A DNA stretch of 64,000 nucleotides from the NCBI RefSeq assembly GCF_000620305.1, contig NZ_KK211104.1, positions 106,949-170,948 of the forward strand. The letters are read 5' to 3'. The notes beneath the pieces are model-generated. The model did not search any database, was not told where the DNA came from, and saw only the letters and a program-made list of their open reading frames with translations. The position numbers were made by a program, and so were the translations under genes. This document shows positions 26,150-34,579 of this stretch, one piece after another (positions within the stretch are counted from its first letter, which is position 1; every line of letters starts with the position of its first letter). The DNA is from Desulfitibacter alkalitolerans DSM 16504 (lineage in GTDB: Bacteria; Bacillota; DSM-16504; Desulfitibacterales; Desulfitibacteraceae).

Positions 26150-27544
26150 TTATACTACCAGCTTTATTAATTCATTTACATCAGAGACCCCTTCTATATC
26201 TTCACAGGTTTTTAAGATATCCATATACTGCTTTTCAGAATAAAATACAGAAGCCAGCTTTATAAACTTATCTATCAATTCCTCTTCTGTAACAGGGTCA
26301 TCCAGGTCTCCCTTGGCTCGATCCACCCTGGTTTTAATTACACTGCCATCTGCTCCATGGCATTCAATAATGGTAACGTCATCAATGGGCCAGTTCCTAT
26401 CAATAGCCTCATCAACTTTTACTTCAATTTTTGACGATAGACTTAAAATCACTGGGTCAGCTAAATGGTCATCCCAGAACTCCTCTAGCAGCAGTTGGCC
26501 CTTTACTAGCATTGCCGCAACACAGTACTGCAGACTAAACTGGGCTCCTACCATATTATTGGGTCTAATCTTTTGTTCAACTGGAGTGGCATATTCTTCA
26601 AATATTTTCCTGCTTGTATATACTATGATTTTCTCAACATTGTCTAAAAGAATATTATTGTCATCCCGCAGCCTCTTGGCAGCTGTTACTGCTGAATGAA
26701 GCACACCAGCACATCCATATGGCTTGAATTGTATATATTTTATATCCCAGTCACGTCCTAGGTCTTCCAGCCAACTATCAAGATTATAGCTGCCCTTTCC
26801 GCAGTAGGAATTGAAAAACCCATGCTTCCCTTCAAAAACACTAAGAGGGCCGGTAAATCCTTTTTCTGCAAGTTCAGCAGCCAAAATCCCATTTCTATTG
26901 GCATTTCCCACCTGCAGCCTCTTCGTCCATGCTTCATTAGTCTTAAACTCCATTGATCCAGAAGCCAGTGAACCGCATATCCCAAAGGCGTTTGCCAGCT
27001 GATCTGTACTTAGACCAAGCAGTTTTCCAGCAACTGCAGCTGCTGAAAAGGGCCCACATACAGATGACTCATGAAATCCCTTTTCCAGGTTTAAATGTCC
27101 AATTTTGATAGCCCTGCTAATTTTGCTTCCAATTTCATACCCTAAAATGATTGAAAGTAAAAAATCCTTGCCAGATACTCTCTCCCTCTCACCTAATGCT
27201 AAAGCTGCTGGAATACTTGTTACACCAGGATGATTAAGTGACCTTTTATGATTATGGTGGTCTTCAAGCTCCAGAGAATGGGCCATGGCACCATTAATTA
27301 AAGCAGCATTAAAGGCGGGCATTTTATCTCCTAAAACTATGACAGAGCTTTCCTCAACCCCTCTGGTTTTGCTAAATATTTCATATAAAATCTTACTGCT
27401 GGGTTCACTCCAGGCAGCAATAATTACACCTAGCATATCAATTAAACAAAATTTTGCTTTTTTAATGACATCAGGTGGAATGTCCTCATATTTAGCTGAT
27501 ACAATAAAGTCACTAATGATCTCACTGAATTTCTTGTTGTCCAT
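26150..27544 (-). CDS. MmgE/PrpD family protein, second copy
   Basis: About 464 residues from ATG 27544, which follows AAGGAGG; the open frame extends to 27601 inside tctA. Conserved segments include FCLIDMLGVIIAAWSEPSS, AHSLELEDHHNHKRSLNHPG and KPYGCAGVLHSAV. Homologous to the copy at 14499-15848 but clearly divergent. The position right behind a tricarboxylate transporter supports a dehydratase, epimerase or decarboxylase acting on a branched di- or tricarboxylate. Confidence 0.84.
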   Translation of the reverse strand: MDNKKFSEIISDFIVSAKYEDIPPDVIKKAKFCLIDMLGVIIAAWSEPSSKILYEIFSKTRGVEESSVIVLGDKMPAFNAALINGAMAHSLELEDHHNHKRSLNHPGVTSIPAALALGERERVSGKDFLLSIILGYEIGSKISRAIKIGHLNLEKGFHESSVCGPFSAAAVAGKLLGLSTDQLANAFGICGSLASGSMEFKTNEAWTKRLQVGNANRNGILAAELAEKGFTGPLSVFEGKHGFFNSYCGKGSYNLDSWLEDLGRDWDIKYIQFKPYGCAGVLHSAVTAAKRLRDDNNILLDNVEKIIVYTSRKIFEEYATPVEQKIRPNNMVGAQFSLQYCVAAMLVKGQLLLEEFWDDHLADPVILSLSSKIEVKVDEAIDRNWPIDDVTIIECHGADGSVIKTRVDRAKGDLDDPVTEEELIDKFIKLASVFYSEKQYMDILKTCEDIEGVSDVNELIKLVV

Positions 27545-27563
27545 AGATTCCTCCTTAAAAAAA

Positions 27564-29066
27564 TTAATGAGCACCCAACTTTTTACCTGTTTTCTTTTCA
27601 ATAATAAATGGTGAAGCTATTGCTATTACTATTAATACAAGTAAAACCACACAAATAGGCCGACCTATCATATAACTTAATAGGTTTCCATCAGATAAAA
27701 GCATGCTCTGCCTAAAGCCCTTTTCTGTCATTGGCCCTAAAATAAGTCCTAATACTACTGGGGCCGGATGAAATCCTGTGAGTCTCATTCCAAAACCAAT
27801 TAAACCAAAGGCTATCATAACCCATACATCAAAAAAATTATTACCTAATGCAAATGAACCTACAACACAGAATACTACTACTAATGGTGCAAGGACTCTA
27901 TTGGGGACCATTGTAACCTTTGACAAATGCTTGGCCAAGAGCATCCCCACAACACCCATTAGTAGATTGGCAAAAATAAAGCCTACAATAACTGTATAGG
28001 TTATTTGTCCATAATGAGTAAACAGCTGCCTTCCAGGAACAAGACCCTGGATCATTAATCCCCCTAATAAAACTGCTGCAGTTGCACTTCCTGGTATGCC
28101 CAGGGTAAGAAGCGGAATTAATGAGCCTCCTGTTACAGCATTATTAGCTGCCTCGGAAGCACTTACCCCTTCAATTGAACCATTGCCAAATTCCTTCTTA
28201 TTTTTGGAAAATCTTTTAGCTTCATTATAGCTAACCCAAGAAGCAATATCTCCACCTGCTCCTGGAAGAATTCCAACCAGTACTCCTATAATTGATGACC
28301 TCATTATAGTTGTCTTAACCTTCTTAATCTCATTCCAGCTAGGGATATATTTCCAGTCAGAGATTGGGTTGGAGATAATTTCCTTTTGTTTGTGGGCCTT
28401 TGCTGCCAGCATCATAACCTGAGATAAAGAAAATAAGCCTATCATTGCTGGTACAAAGGCTATCCCTGAATTTAATTGTAAAAAACCAAAAGTAAACCTT
28501 GGAAATCCAGAACTTACATCCAGGCCTATTGTTCCGATTAGCAATCCCAAAGCGCCTGATATAAGCCCCTTGGCCACTGAACCTGCAGAAATGCTTCCAA
28601 TGATAGTAAGACCAAATACTGCAACCAGGAAATATTCTGGAGGGCCAAATTTTAATGAAATTAATGATAAGGGAGGTGTTAAGGTAAGTAAAAAGATTCC
28701 GCTCACAACTCCACCTATTACCGAAGATACGGTAGCTACCCTTATAGCGAGACCTGCTTTGCCCTGCTTGGTAAGTTCATAACCATCAATGGCTGTGGCT
28801 GCTGAGGCAGAAGTTCCTGGAGTATGCAGCAGGATTGCAATTAATGAACCCCCATAAATGGCAGAGGTGTAAACTGAAACAAGCATCAATAATGCTGCAG
28901 ATGGATCCATACCAAATGTAACTGGGATTAGTAAGGCTACCCCCATGTTTGCAGTTAAACCTGGAAGTGAACCAATAATAATACCAGCAAAAACACCTAT
29001 TAAGATTGCAATTAAACTTTCCCAGGTAAAAACTTCAATTAATACTGACTGTACTGTTGGTTCCAA
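27564..29066 (-). CDS. tctA: Tripartite tricarboxylate transporter, large permease TctA
   Basis: 500 residues with about 11 hydrophobic segments and the two family-typical repeats, GSLPGLTANMGVALLIP (residues ~32-48) and GILPGAGGDIASWVSY (residues ~260-275). TTG 29066 follows AGGTGG. It works with the binding protein and TctB in import of carboxylates, driven by an ion gradient. Order here is tctC-tctB-tctA. Confidence 0.92.
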   Translation of the reverse strand: MEPTVQSVLIEVFTWESLIAILIGVFAGIIIGSLPGLTANMGVALLIPVTFGMDPSAALLMLVSVYTSAIYGGSLIAILLHTPGTSASAATAIDGYELTKQGKAGLAIRVATVSSVIGGVVSGIFLLTLTPPLSLISLKFGPPEYFLVAVFGLTIIGSISAGSVAKGLISGALGLLIGTIGLDVSSGFPRFTFGFLQLNSGIAFVPAMIGLFSLSQVMMLAAKAHKQKEIISNPISDWKYIPSWNEIKKVKTTIMRSSIIGVLVGILPGAGGDIASWVSYNEAKRFSKNKKEFGNGSIEGVSASEAANNAVTGGSLIPLLTLGIPGSATAAVLLGGLMIQGLVPGRQLFTHYGQITYTVIVGFIFANLLMGVVGMLLAKHLSKVTMVPNRVLAPLVVVFCVVGSFALGNNFFDVWVMIAFGLIGFGMRLTGFHPAPVVLGLILGPMTEKGFRQSMLLSDGNLLSYMIGRPICVVLLVLIVIAIASPFIIEKKTGKKLGAH

Positions 29067-29078
29067 TTATCTCACCAC

Positions 29079-29540
29079 CTAGAATAATATTCCCTTGGGA
29101 AGCGGCACCTTTAGCTGCATAACAAACAAGAAGTAAATAAATAGTGAAATTCCCAATGTTGAAAATACATAAGCTGTTAATTTCCTGGCACCTAAAAACC
29201 ACATAGCTGTAGATATAAAAATAGCTGTAGATATAAAAAATCCCAACCTTGTAATTAAAACTGCATATGCCACCGAAAATATAAAAATAATATAGGAACT
29301 GTATTTCTGGTTCCAGCTAATTTGCAGACTTTTTTCCTGTTTTTCCCTTTGTGGTTGAAAAGCTTCTTTTTTTATGAAGGAAGCTGCAATCTGATAAACT
29401 GATAGTATTAGGACAATAATTATTAAAACTTGTGGGAAAGTGTCAGCGCCCTTGGGAAAGTTCAAACTTTTATAATATAAAAAGATTGATACAAGGCAAA
29501 GGATACACAGTAGAATAATATCTGCCTTTAATCTTCTCAT
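29079..29540 (-). CDS. tctB: Tripartite tricarboxylate transporter, small permease TctB
   Basis: About 153 residues from ATG 29540 (TTGGAGG upstream), with four transmembrane segments and a poorly conserved sequence, as is usual for TctB. Twelve bases separate it from tctA. Confidence 0.85.
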   Translation of the reverse strand: MRRLKADIILLCILCLVSIFLYYKSLNFPKGADTFPQVLIIIVLILSVYQIAASFIKKEAFQPQREKQEKSLQISWNQKYSSYIIFIFSVAYAVLITRLGFFISTAIFISTAMWFLGARKLTAYVFSTLGISLFIYFLFVMQLKVPLPKGILF

Positions 29541-29614
29541 GTTCAATCCTCCAATATTGGAGGTTGGAAGCAATAATAATTTGCTTCCAACCTTGTTTTA
29601 GATTTAAGCAATAT

Positions 29615-30613
29615 TTACCAACCCATTAAATCTTTAACTTTAGCTTCCCAGAATTTGATAAAATCAGTATATTCCTGTCCTTTCATGCTTATCAAGGATA
29701 ATCCAAGCTCATCACATTTTTGAATATGCTCTGAATCATTTACCGCCTGCTCCAGTGCATTTGCTAGTATCTCAACGATTTCATCTGGAGTTCCAGCTGG
29801 AACAGCTAAACCTCTAGCCGCAAAGTGTACCGCGTCTATTCCCTGTTCCTTTAATGTGGGAACATCAGGCAAAAACTTTGATCTTTCATCATAAGCTAAA
29901 CCTAGAACTACTATTTCACCATTTTCTACCAGGCTGGTAACTTCACTCACGTTTGCTCCTAAAACATCCACATGCCCTCCAAGCACTTGTGCAATACTTT
30001 CAGCAGTACTATCATTATGAATCATGGTAAATTCTGTACCAGCAAACTGCTCCAGCTGCTTGATACCCAGATACTCATCCCCACCACTGCCATGGGCTGT
30101 AATACTTACTTTGCCAGGGTTTTCTTTGGCGTAATCAATTAAATCCTGCATTGTTTTAAATGGACTATCTGGACGAACTGCATATAGACCTGGATCTGTC
30201 ACGTGGTTCATAATCATTGTAAAGCTATCAATGGTTTCTGACCTATTCATTGCAGGATCTAAATATCCTGCAAATACGTTAGGAATATTAACATAACCAA
30301 TTGTGTAGCCATCCTTATCAGATTGGGCAAGCTGACCCCAACCATTCCAGCCTCCGCCACCGGTAACATTAATTACAACTACAGGCTGCCCCAAGTATTT
30401 TCCTAAAGGTTCGGCTAATAATCTTGCTGTAACATCTGTACCTCCACCAGCACCATAAGGCACTATTAAGGTTACAGGCTTGGTTGGAAACTGAACTTCT
30501 TGACCTCCACTATTATCAGTCTGTTGCTTTTGTCCGCCTCCACAGGCACTCACTAGAAAAGCCATAATTACTATTAGACAAATTAACCATATTGATTTTT
30601 TTCTCAAAATCAT
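29615..30613 (-). CDS. tctC: Tripartite tricarboxylate transporter substrate-binding lipoprotein TctC
   Basis: 332 residues. Lipoprotein signal with LVSACGGGQ (Cys ~24). The mature protein begins FPTKPVTLIVPYGAGGGTDVTAR, the hallmark of the TctC/Bug family, followed by a conserved PDSPFKTMQDL segment. It captures a carboxylate outside the membrane. First gene of the long operon that ends with the aconitase; a perfect sigma-54 promoter lies 200 bp upstream. Confidence 0.92.
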   Translation of the reverse strand: MILRKKSIWLICLIVIMAFLVSACGGGQKQQTDNSGGQEVQFPTKPVTLIVPYGAGGGTDVTARLLAEPLGKYLGQPVVVINVTGGGGWNGWGQLAQSDKDGYTIGYVNIPNVFAGYLDPAMNRSETIDSFTMIMNHVTDPGLYAVRPDSPFKTMQDLIDYAKENPGKVSITAHGSGGDEYLGIKQLEQFAGTEFTMIHNDSTAESIAQVLGGHVDVLGANVSEVTSLVENGEIVVLGLAYDERSKFLPDVPTLKEQGIDAVHFAARGLAVPAGTPDEIVEILANALEQAVNDSEHIQKCDELGLSLISMKGQEYTDFIKFWEAKVKDLMGW

Positions 30614-30812
30614 AACCTCCTCATATTTTTGTAATTCGGAAATATTTAACTACCACCAACCATATGCCGCTGAGAAATCGCACCCCCCCCTTGATATAAT
30701 GATAACTTCATGCTGATTGCTAGATTATACATTGTTGTATACATTAATGCATATAAACAGCAAATGGATTAAATATAGTTATTGCATTTATAAGCTCTTG
30801 CCATATAGGTGT

Positions 30813-30828
30813 TGCAAGTATTATGCCA
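30813..30828 (-). promoter_or_regulatory. Sigma-54 promoter of the tctCBA operon
   Basis: Minus-strand TGGCATAATACTTGCA, full -24/-12 match, about 200 bp before tctC. The remainder of the 350-bp interval between tctC and the aminotransferase is AT-rich and holds no gene. Confidence 0.82.
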
Positions 30829-30922
30829 ATATACACTTTAAAATGACAGCAGCAAAAACCATTGATACATAAGGATATTCACATTTCAGGTACCCTTTAG
30901 TACCCAAACATTGGGGATGTTA

Positions 30923-30951
30923 ATGGGGGAAAATAAGCTTGCGCCCCCCAT
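30923..30951. terminator. G/C-rich inverted repeat after the aminotransferase gene
   Basis: ATGGGGG and CCCCCAT arms around a 14-nt loop, flanked by a seven-T run that would serve plus-strand transcripts. It lies right behind the minus-strand aminotransferase stop, where the run reads as A, so its orientation is ambiguous. Confidence 0.4.
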
Positions 30952-30966
30952 TTTTTTAAATTGGTT

Positions 30967-32166
30967 CTAACTTATATTTAGAAGGTTTTGTTCAGTTAGG
31001 AAATCCTCCATCCTATCAAATGCTTCTTCTATCTTTTCCACTGGAACTAGTATGGAGATCCTAATAAATCCTTCTCCAGACGGGCCAAATACAGTACCAG
31101 GGAAGGTGAAAACTCCAGTATTCTTAAGAATGCATGAAGCAAATTCATAACTGGTCATTCCAAACTTTCTAATATCTGGAAAAATATAGAAGGTTCCCTT
31201 TGGAACTACATATTTTATGCCTAGTTTATCTAGCCTGCGCATGGTTACTGCACGCCTCTCATCATAGACCTCTTGTATTTCTTTAATACATTCTTGAGGG
31301 CCCTTTAATGCTGCCAGGGCTGCCATTTGTGAAACTGCAGGTGTACAAATAGTCATGGTATATTTCAAATTTAACATTGCTGAAATTAAATCCCTGGGAC
31401 CTGCAATATAACCAACTCTCCAGCCAGTCATTGAATATGATTTGGAAAACCCATTCACAGTTAGAGTTCTTTCAAACATGCGGGGAAGGGATGCTATACT
31501 GTAAAGAGGAGTGTTGTCAAAAATGAGTTTTTCATACAGCTCATCAGAGATAACTATTAAGTCCTCTCTCTCTGCCAGCTCTGCAATTTCCTCAAGGTTT
31601 TCTTTGCTAATAACTGATCCTGTTGGATTGTTTGGTGATATTAATAATATTGCTTTTGTTTTTTCTGTTACTACTTTTGCAATATCCTCAGCCTTCACTT
31701 CAAAATTGTTTTCCTGTTTAGTTTGAACAGGAACCATTACTCCCCCAGCCAGTTTAATTGCACTATCGTAGGGAGTATATCTAGGTTCAGGGACAATAAT
31801 TTCTTCACCTGGATTAATTACAGATAGTATTGCTAAAAGAATAGCTTCCTGTGCACCAACTGTTATTATTACTTCTTTATCAGGGTCCACAATGATGTTG
31901 TTATCATTTTTTAATTTTTCTGCAACTGCCTGCCTTAATTCAAGCAGCCCTGCCCATGGTGTATATCCTGTATGTCCAGCATCCAGTGCTTCTTTAGCTG
32001 CAGCAATTATATGGGAAGGCGTTTTTAAATCCGGATCTCCCCTGCCCAAATTAATTACATCTTTTACTTCATTAGATAAAGCTATCATTTTACGTCTCTC
32101 ATCAGTTGCACTCTCTTCAAGCCTTTTGGCTAAAAATCGTTTTCCAGGAGAAAAAACATTATTCAT
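30967..32166 (-). CDS. Pyridoxal-phosphate-dependent class I/II aminotransferase
   Basis: About 399 residues, fold-type I. Conserved elements: the DPDLKTPSHI N-terminal loop, NPTGSVISKE, the PLP-contact ISDELYEKLIFD, and the Schiff-base lysine in NGFSKSYSMTGWRVGY. The start at ATG 32166 follows AAAGGGTG; the frame opens at GTG 32184 overlapping the preceding stop. Closest to aspartate-type aminotransferases. Last in an operon with an acyl synthase and a creatininase-family protein; it could aminate the 2-oxoacid produced by that route. Confidence 0.88.
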   Translation of the reverse strand: MNNVFSPGKRFLAKRLEESATDERRKMIALSNEVKDVINLGRGDPDLKTPSHIIAAAKEALDAGHTGYTPWAGLLELRQAVAEKLKNDNNIIVDPDKEVIITVGAQEAILLAILSVINPGEEIIVPEPRYTPYDSAIKLAGGVMVPVQTKQENNFEVKAEDIAKVVTEKTKAILLISPNNPTGSVISKENLEEIAELAEREDLIVISDELYEKLIFDNTPLYSIASLPRMFERTLTVNGFSKSYSMTGWRVGYIAGPRDLISAMLNLKYTMTICTPAVSQMAALAALKGPQECIKEIQEVYDERRAVTMRRLDKLGIKYVVPKGTFYIFPDIRKFGMTSYEFASCILKNTGVFTFPGTVFGPSGEGFIRISILVPVEKIEEAFDRMEDFLTEQNLLNIS

Positions 32167-32187
32167 CAATTTACACCCTTTCACATT

Positions 32188-33054
32188 CTAGTATCTTTCC
32201 GGAAAATCTCTCTTTTTGATCTCTACCGGGACATCTTTTAGACCTTTTATAAACTCTGCAAAAAGATCCGTCATGCGTTCATAAATTTTTTCGCCCTTTT
32301 CTCTGCTCCCTAATAGAGGATTACCCATTACTCCTGACTTGCCATATTCAAACTGGTCAAGGGCTATTCGTACAGGGTAATTCTTATATTTAATCTCAAA
32401 GCCCGATCCAGAATCCTTCACACTGCCTTCAGGCAGCCAGCTTGGAGTAGTTGGGAATTCAGCTTTAGCCCTTTCTAGCCTTACAAGCTCAGGGCATATT
32501 AATAACCCTGCTGAGGTCTCAATTTCACCAGCATGCCAACCTGGCAGCTGATCTTTTCCTTCAATAATATCATCACACAATTTGGAAAAAACCTCTGTAT
32601 CAGCAGCATAACCAATTGCAAGAGCACCTGTTTCATATCTTATGGCTCTTAAAACCCTATCTATAGTTGGTGCATTTGAAGTATGACCAGTGCTGTATAT
32701 TATCTTTTTAAATCCATGGTATACAAGGCTTCTTCCTATGTCGTATAAAACATTAAAAAGTGTTTCATCTCTTAAAGTAATGGTTCCTGGCTCATTTGGA
32801 CGCATATGAAAGGGACTGTATCCATAAGGCATTAAGGGAGCTACTGGTACATCGGCTTTAACGGCAGCCTCCATGCATACATAATATCCGGCATATGAAT
32901 CAATCCCAATTGGTAAATGAGGCCCATGCTGTTCTACACTGCCAAGGGGAACAAGAACTACATCAGTTTTTTCCAACCATTCCTTCATTTCAACCCAAGT
33001 CATATCAAATATTCTGTGCTTTTGGTAGATACTTTCTCTATCTTTTGTATTCAC
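32188..33054 (-). CDS. Creatininase family amidohydrolase
   Basis: 288 residues with the metal motif VPLGSVEQHGPHLPIGID near the N-terminus and the HAGEIETS motif in the middle. The usual glycine-rich GHGGN is changed to STGHTSNAP. Family members hydrolyse cyclic amides (creatinine to creatine) or formamides (in flavin synthesis and other pathways). Creatine would link to the methylamine genes, but the altered motif makes creatinine uncertain. GTG 33054 follows AGGAGAGG; 19 bp separate it from the synthase gene. Confidence 0.84.
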   Translation of the reverse strand: MNTKDRESIYQKHRIFDMTWVEMKEWLEKTDVVLVPLGSVEQHGPHLPIGIDSYAGYYVCMEAAVKADVPVAPLMPYGYSPFHMRPNEPGTITLRDETLFNVLYDIGRSLVYHGFKKIIYSTGHTSNAPTIDRVLRAIRYETGALAIGYAADTEVFSKLCDDIIEGKDQLPGWHAGEIETSAGLLICPELVRLERAKAEFPTTPSWLPEGSVKDSGSGFEIKYKNYPVRIALDQFEYGKSGVMGNPLLGSREKGEKIYERMTDLFAEFIKGLKDVPVEIKKRDFPERY

Positions 33055-33073
33055 TTAATACACCTCTCCTATG

Positions 33074-34303
33074 TTATTTAGAATTTTCTTCAATGATTTT
33101 TATAAATTCTTCATCAGTTAGGGCTCTTTCAAAAGTGATTGCCTTTTGTTTTATATCTTCCAGAACCTTTTCAATCCTTTCCTCTGGCAATGTTAACCCC
33201 AGCTCTCGAAGCTTCCAGTGAATGTTTGCTTTTCCGGACTTCTTACCCAGCTTAATTTCATGCTTTCTGCCAAATATTTCAGGCTGAAATGGTTCTACAG
33301 TATGTGGGTTTTTCATTAAGGCAGCTGTTGGTATCCCAGCTTCCCAGGTAAACAAATTATCTCCAGTAATGGGCTTATTAGGAGGAAATGACCATCCACT
33401 TAATCGCTTTACCAATTGGCTGACTTCATAAAGCTTGTAAAAGTCTATACCAGTTTTAACACCATAAAGACATTCTAAAGCAAAAGCTACCTCTTCAGTT
33501 GAAGAATTACCAGCCCTTTGCCCCAAAGCATTAAGGGTGCAGGAAATAGATTCTGCTCCATTTTCTACTCCTGCCAATGAATTAGCTACTCCTAAGCCAA
33601 AGTCATTATGACAATGCATTTCAATTGGCACATTCACCCAGGACTTTATTTTTTTAACCAAATACTTAATGCCTGGCGGATTTATACAGCCATTGGTATC
33701 TACTACCGTAACTTTATCCGAACCTGCTTCTTTAACTGCCCTTGTAACCAAACTCTCTAAAAACTCCATGCGGGCCCGTGTGGAATCAATTAAGAACAAG
33801 TGGGCCTCTAATCCACTTTCTTTAGCATATGAGACAACCCTGAGGGCTTTTTCTATAACATCTTCTTCACGCCATTCAAACTGGTACTTTAATCTGGGAT
33901 AGCTCACTGGAACTTCAATTATTGCTCCTGAAACACCGCATTTTTTAGCCAGGTCAATGTCCTTTTCCATGGCCCTGCAAAGACAGGTAATCTTGGCATT
34001 TAAATCGGCATTACATACAGCCCTTATGGCTTCCTGGTCTGCTGGTGAAACTGCTGGAAAACCAGCCTCAATAATTTGGACTCCTGCATTATCCAGCATT
34101 TTAGCAATTTCTACTTTCTGATCCTTGGTAAATATAACACCGGCAGCCTGCTCTCCATCTCTTAGGGTAGAGTCATGTATTAGAACTTTTGATGGAAGCT
34201 CAAGGGTATCCAGTACTTCCTTTTCAAAGTTAAACTGACTAACCCACCAGTTTTCTCCTTTCCATGGTCCCTTTTCCATGTCTATTATCTTATGTTGCAA
34301 CAT
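33074..34303 (-). CDS. DRE-TIM acyltransferase (2-isopropylmalate/homocitrate/citramalate synthase-like)
   Basis: 409 residues. TIM-barrel lyase with the signature DSTLRDGEQAAGV at residues ~45-57, the metal-binding HCHNDFG and LNALGQRAGN. The C-terminal allosteric domain of LeuA is absent, so the length matches homocitrate synthase (NifV type) or a condensing enzyme for another 2-oxoacid. It joins acetyl-CoA to a 2-oxoacid. No leucine or nif genes are nearby, so a catabolic or specialised role is likely. First gene of the operon, with its own sigma-54 promoter. Confidence 0.84.
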   Translation of the reverse strand: MLQHKIIDMEKGPWKGENWWVSQFNFEKEVLDTLELPSKVLIHDSTLRDGEQAAGVIFTKDQKVEIAKMLDNAGVQIIEAGFPAVSPADQEAIRAVCNADLNAKITCLCRAMEKDIDLAKKCGVSGAIIEVPVSYPRLKYQFEWREEDVIEKALRVVSYAKESGLEAHLFLIDSTRARMEFLESLVTRAVKEAGSDKVTVVDTNGCINPPGIKYLVKKIKSWVNVPIEMHCHNDFGLGVANSLAGVENGAESISCTLNALGQRAGNSSTEEVAFALECLYGVKTGIDFYKLYEVSQLVKRLSGWSFPPNKPITGDNLFTWEAGIPTAALMKNPHTVEPFQPEIFGRKHEIKLGKKSGKANIHWKLRELGLTLPEERIEKVLEDIKQKAITFERALTDEEFIKIIEENSK

Positions 34304-34372
34304 GTAGTCTCTCCTTTCAATTTATAATGATATATAAATTTTGTATTTAGTTTATTTATGCAATCTATTACT

Positions 34373-34388
34373 TGCAAGTCTAATGCCA
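34373..34388 (-). promoter_or_regulatory. Sigma-54 promoter of the synthase-creatininase-aminotransferase operon
   Basis: Minus-strand TGGCATTAGACTTGCA, full match, 70 bp before ATG 34303. Confidence 0.82.
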
Positions 34389-34545
34389 CTTATTGAAGAT
34401 ATGCAATAAAAAAACAAGGTGTCTTTGAAGCCATTCTAAAGCAATAACTTTTGCAGCACCAAACTTATACTGGGAAACTGCCAATAGGCATTTATGGGGT
34501 GATTAATGGGTGTTTTGTGGGGGATTTTATTATATTAATGTATAG

Positions 34546-34579
34546 ACTAATGGCTATGTCTTGTGACATAGCCATTAGT
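34546..34579 (-). terminator. Strong hairpin at the end of the third activator gene
   Basis: Perfect 15-bp stem ACTAATGGCTATGTC/GACATAGCCATTAGT with a TTGT loop, overlapping the stop codon at 34575. The following sequence is AT-rich without a clean T run. Confidence 0.65.
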
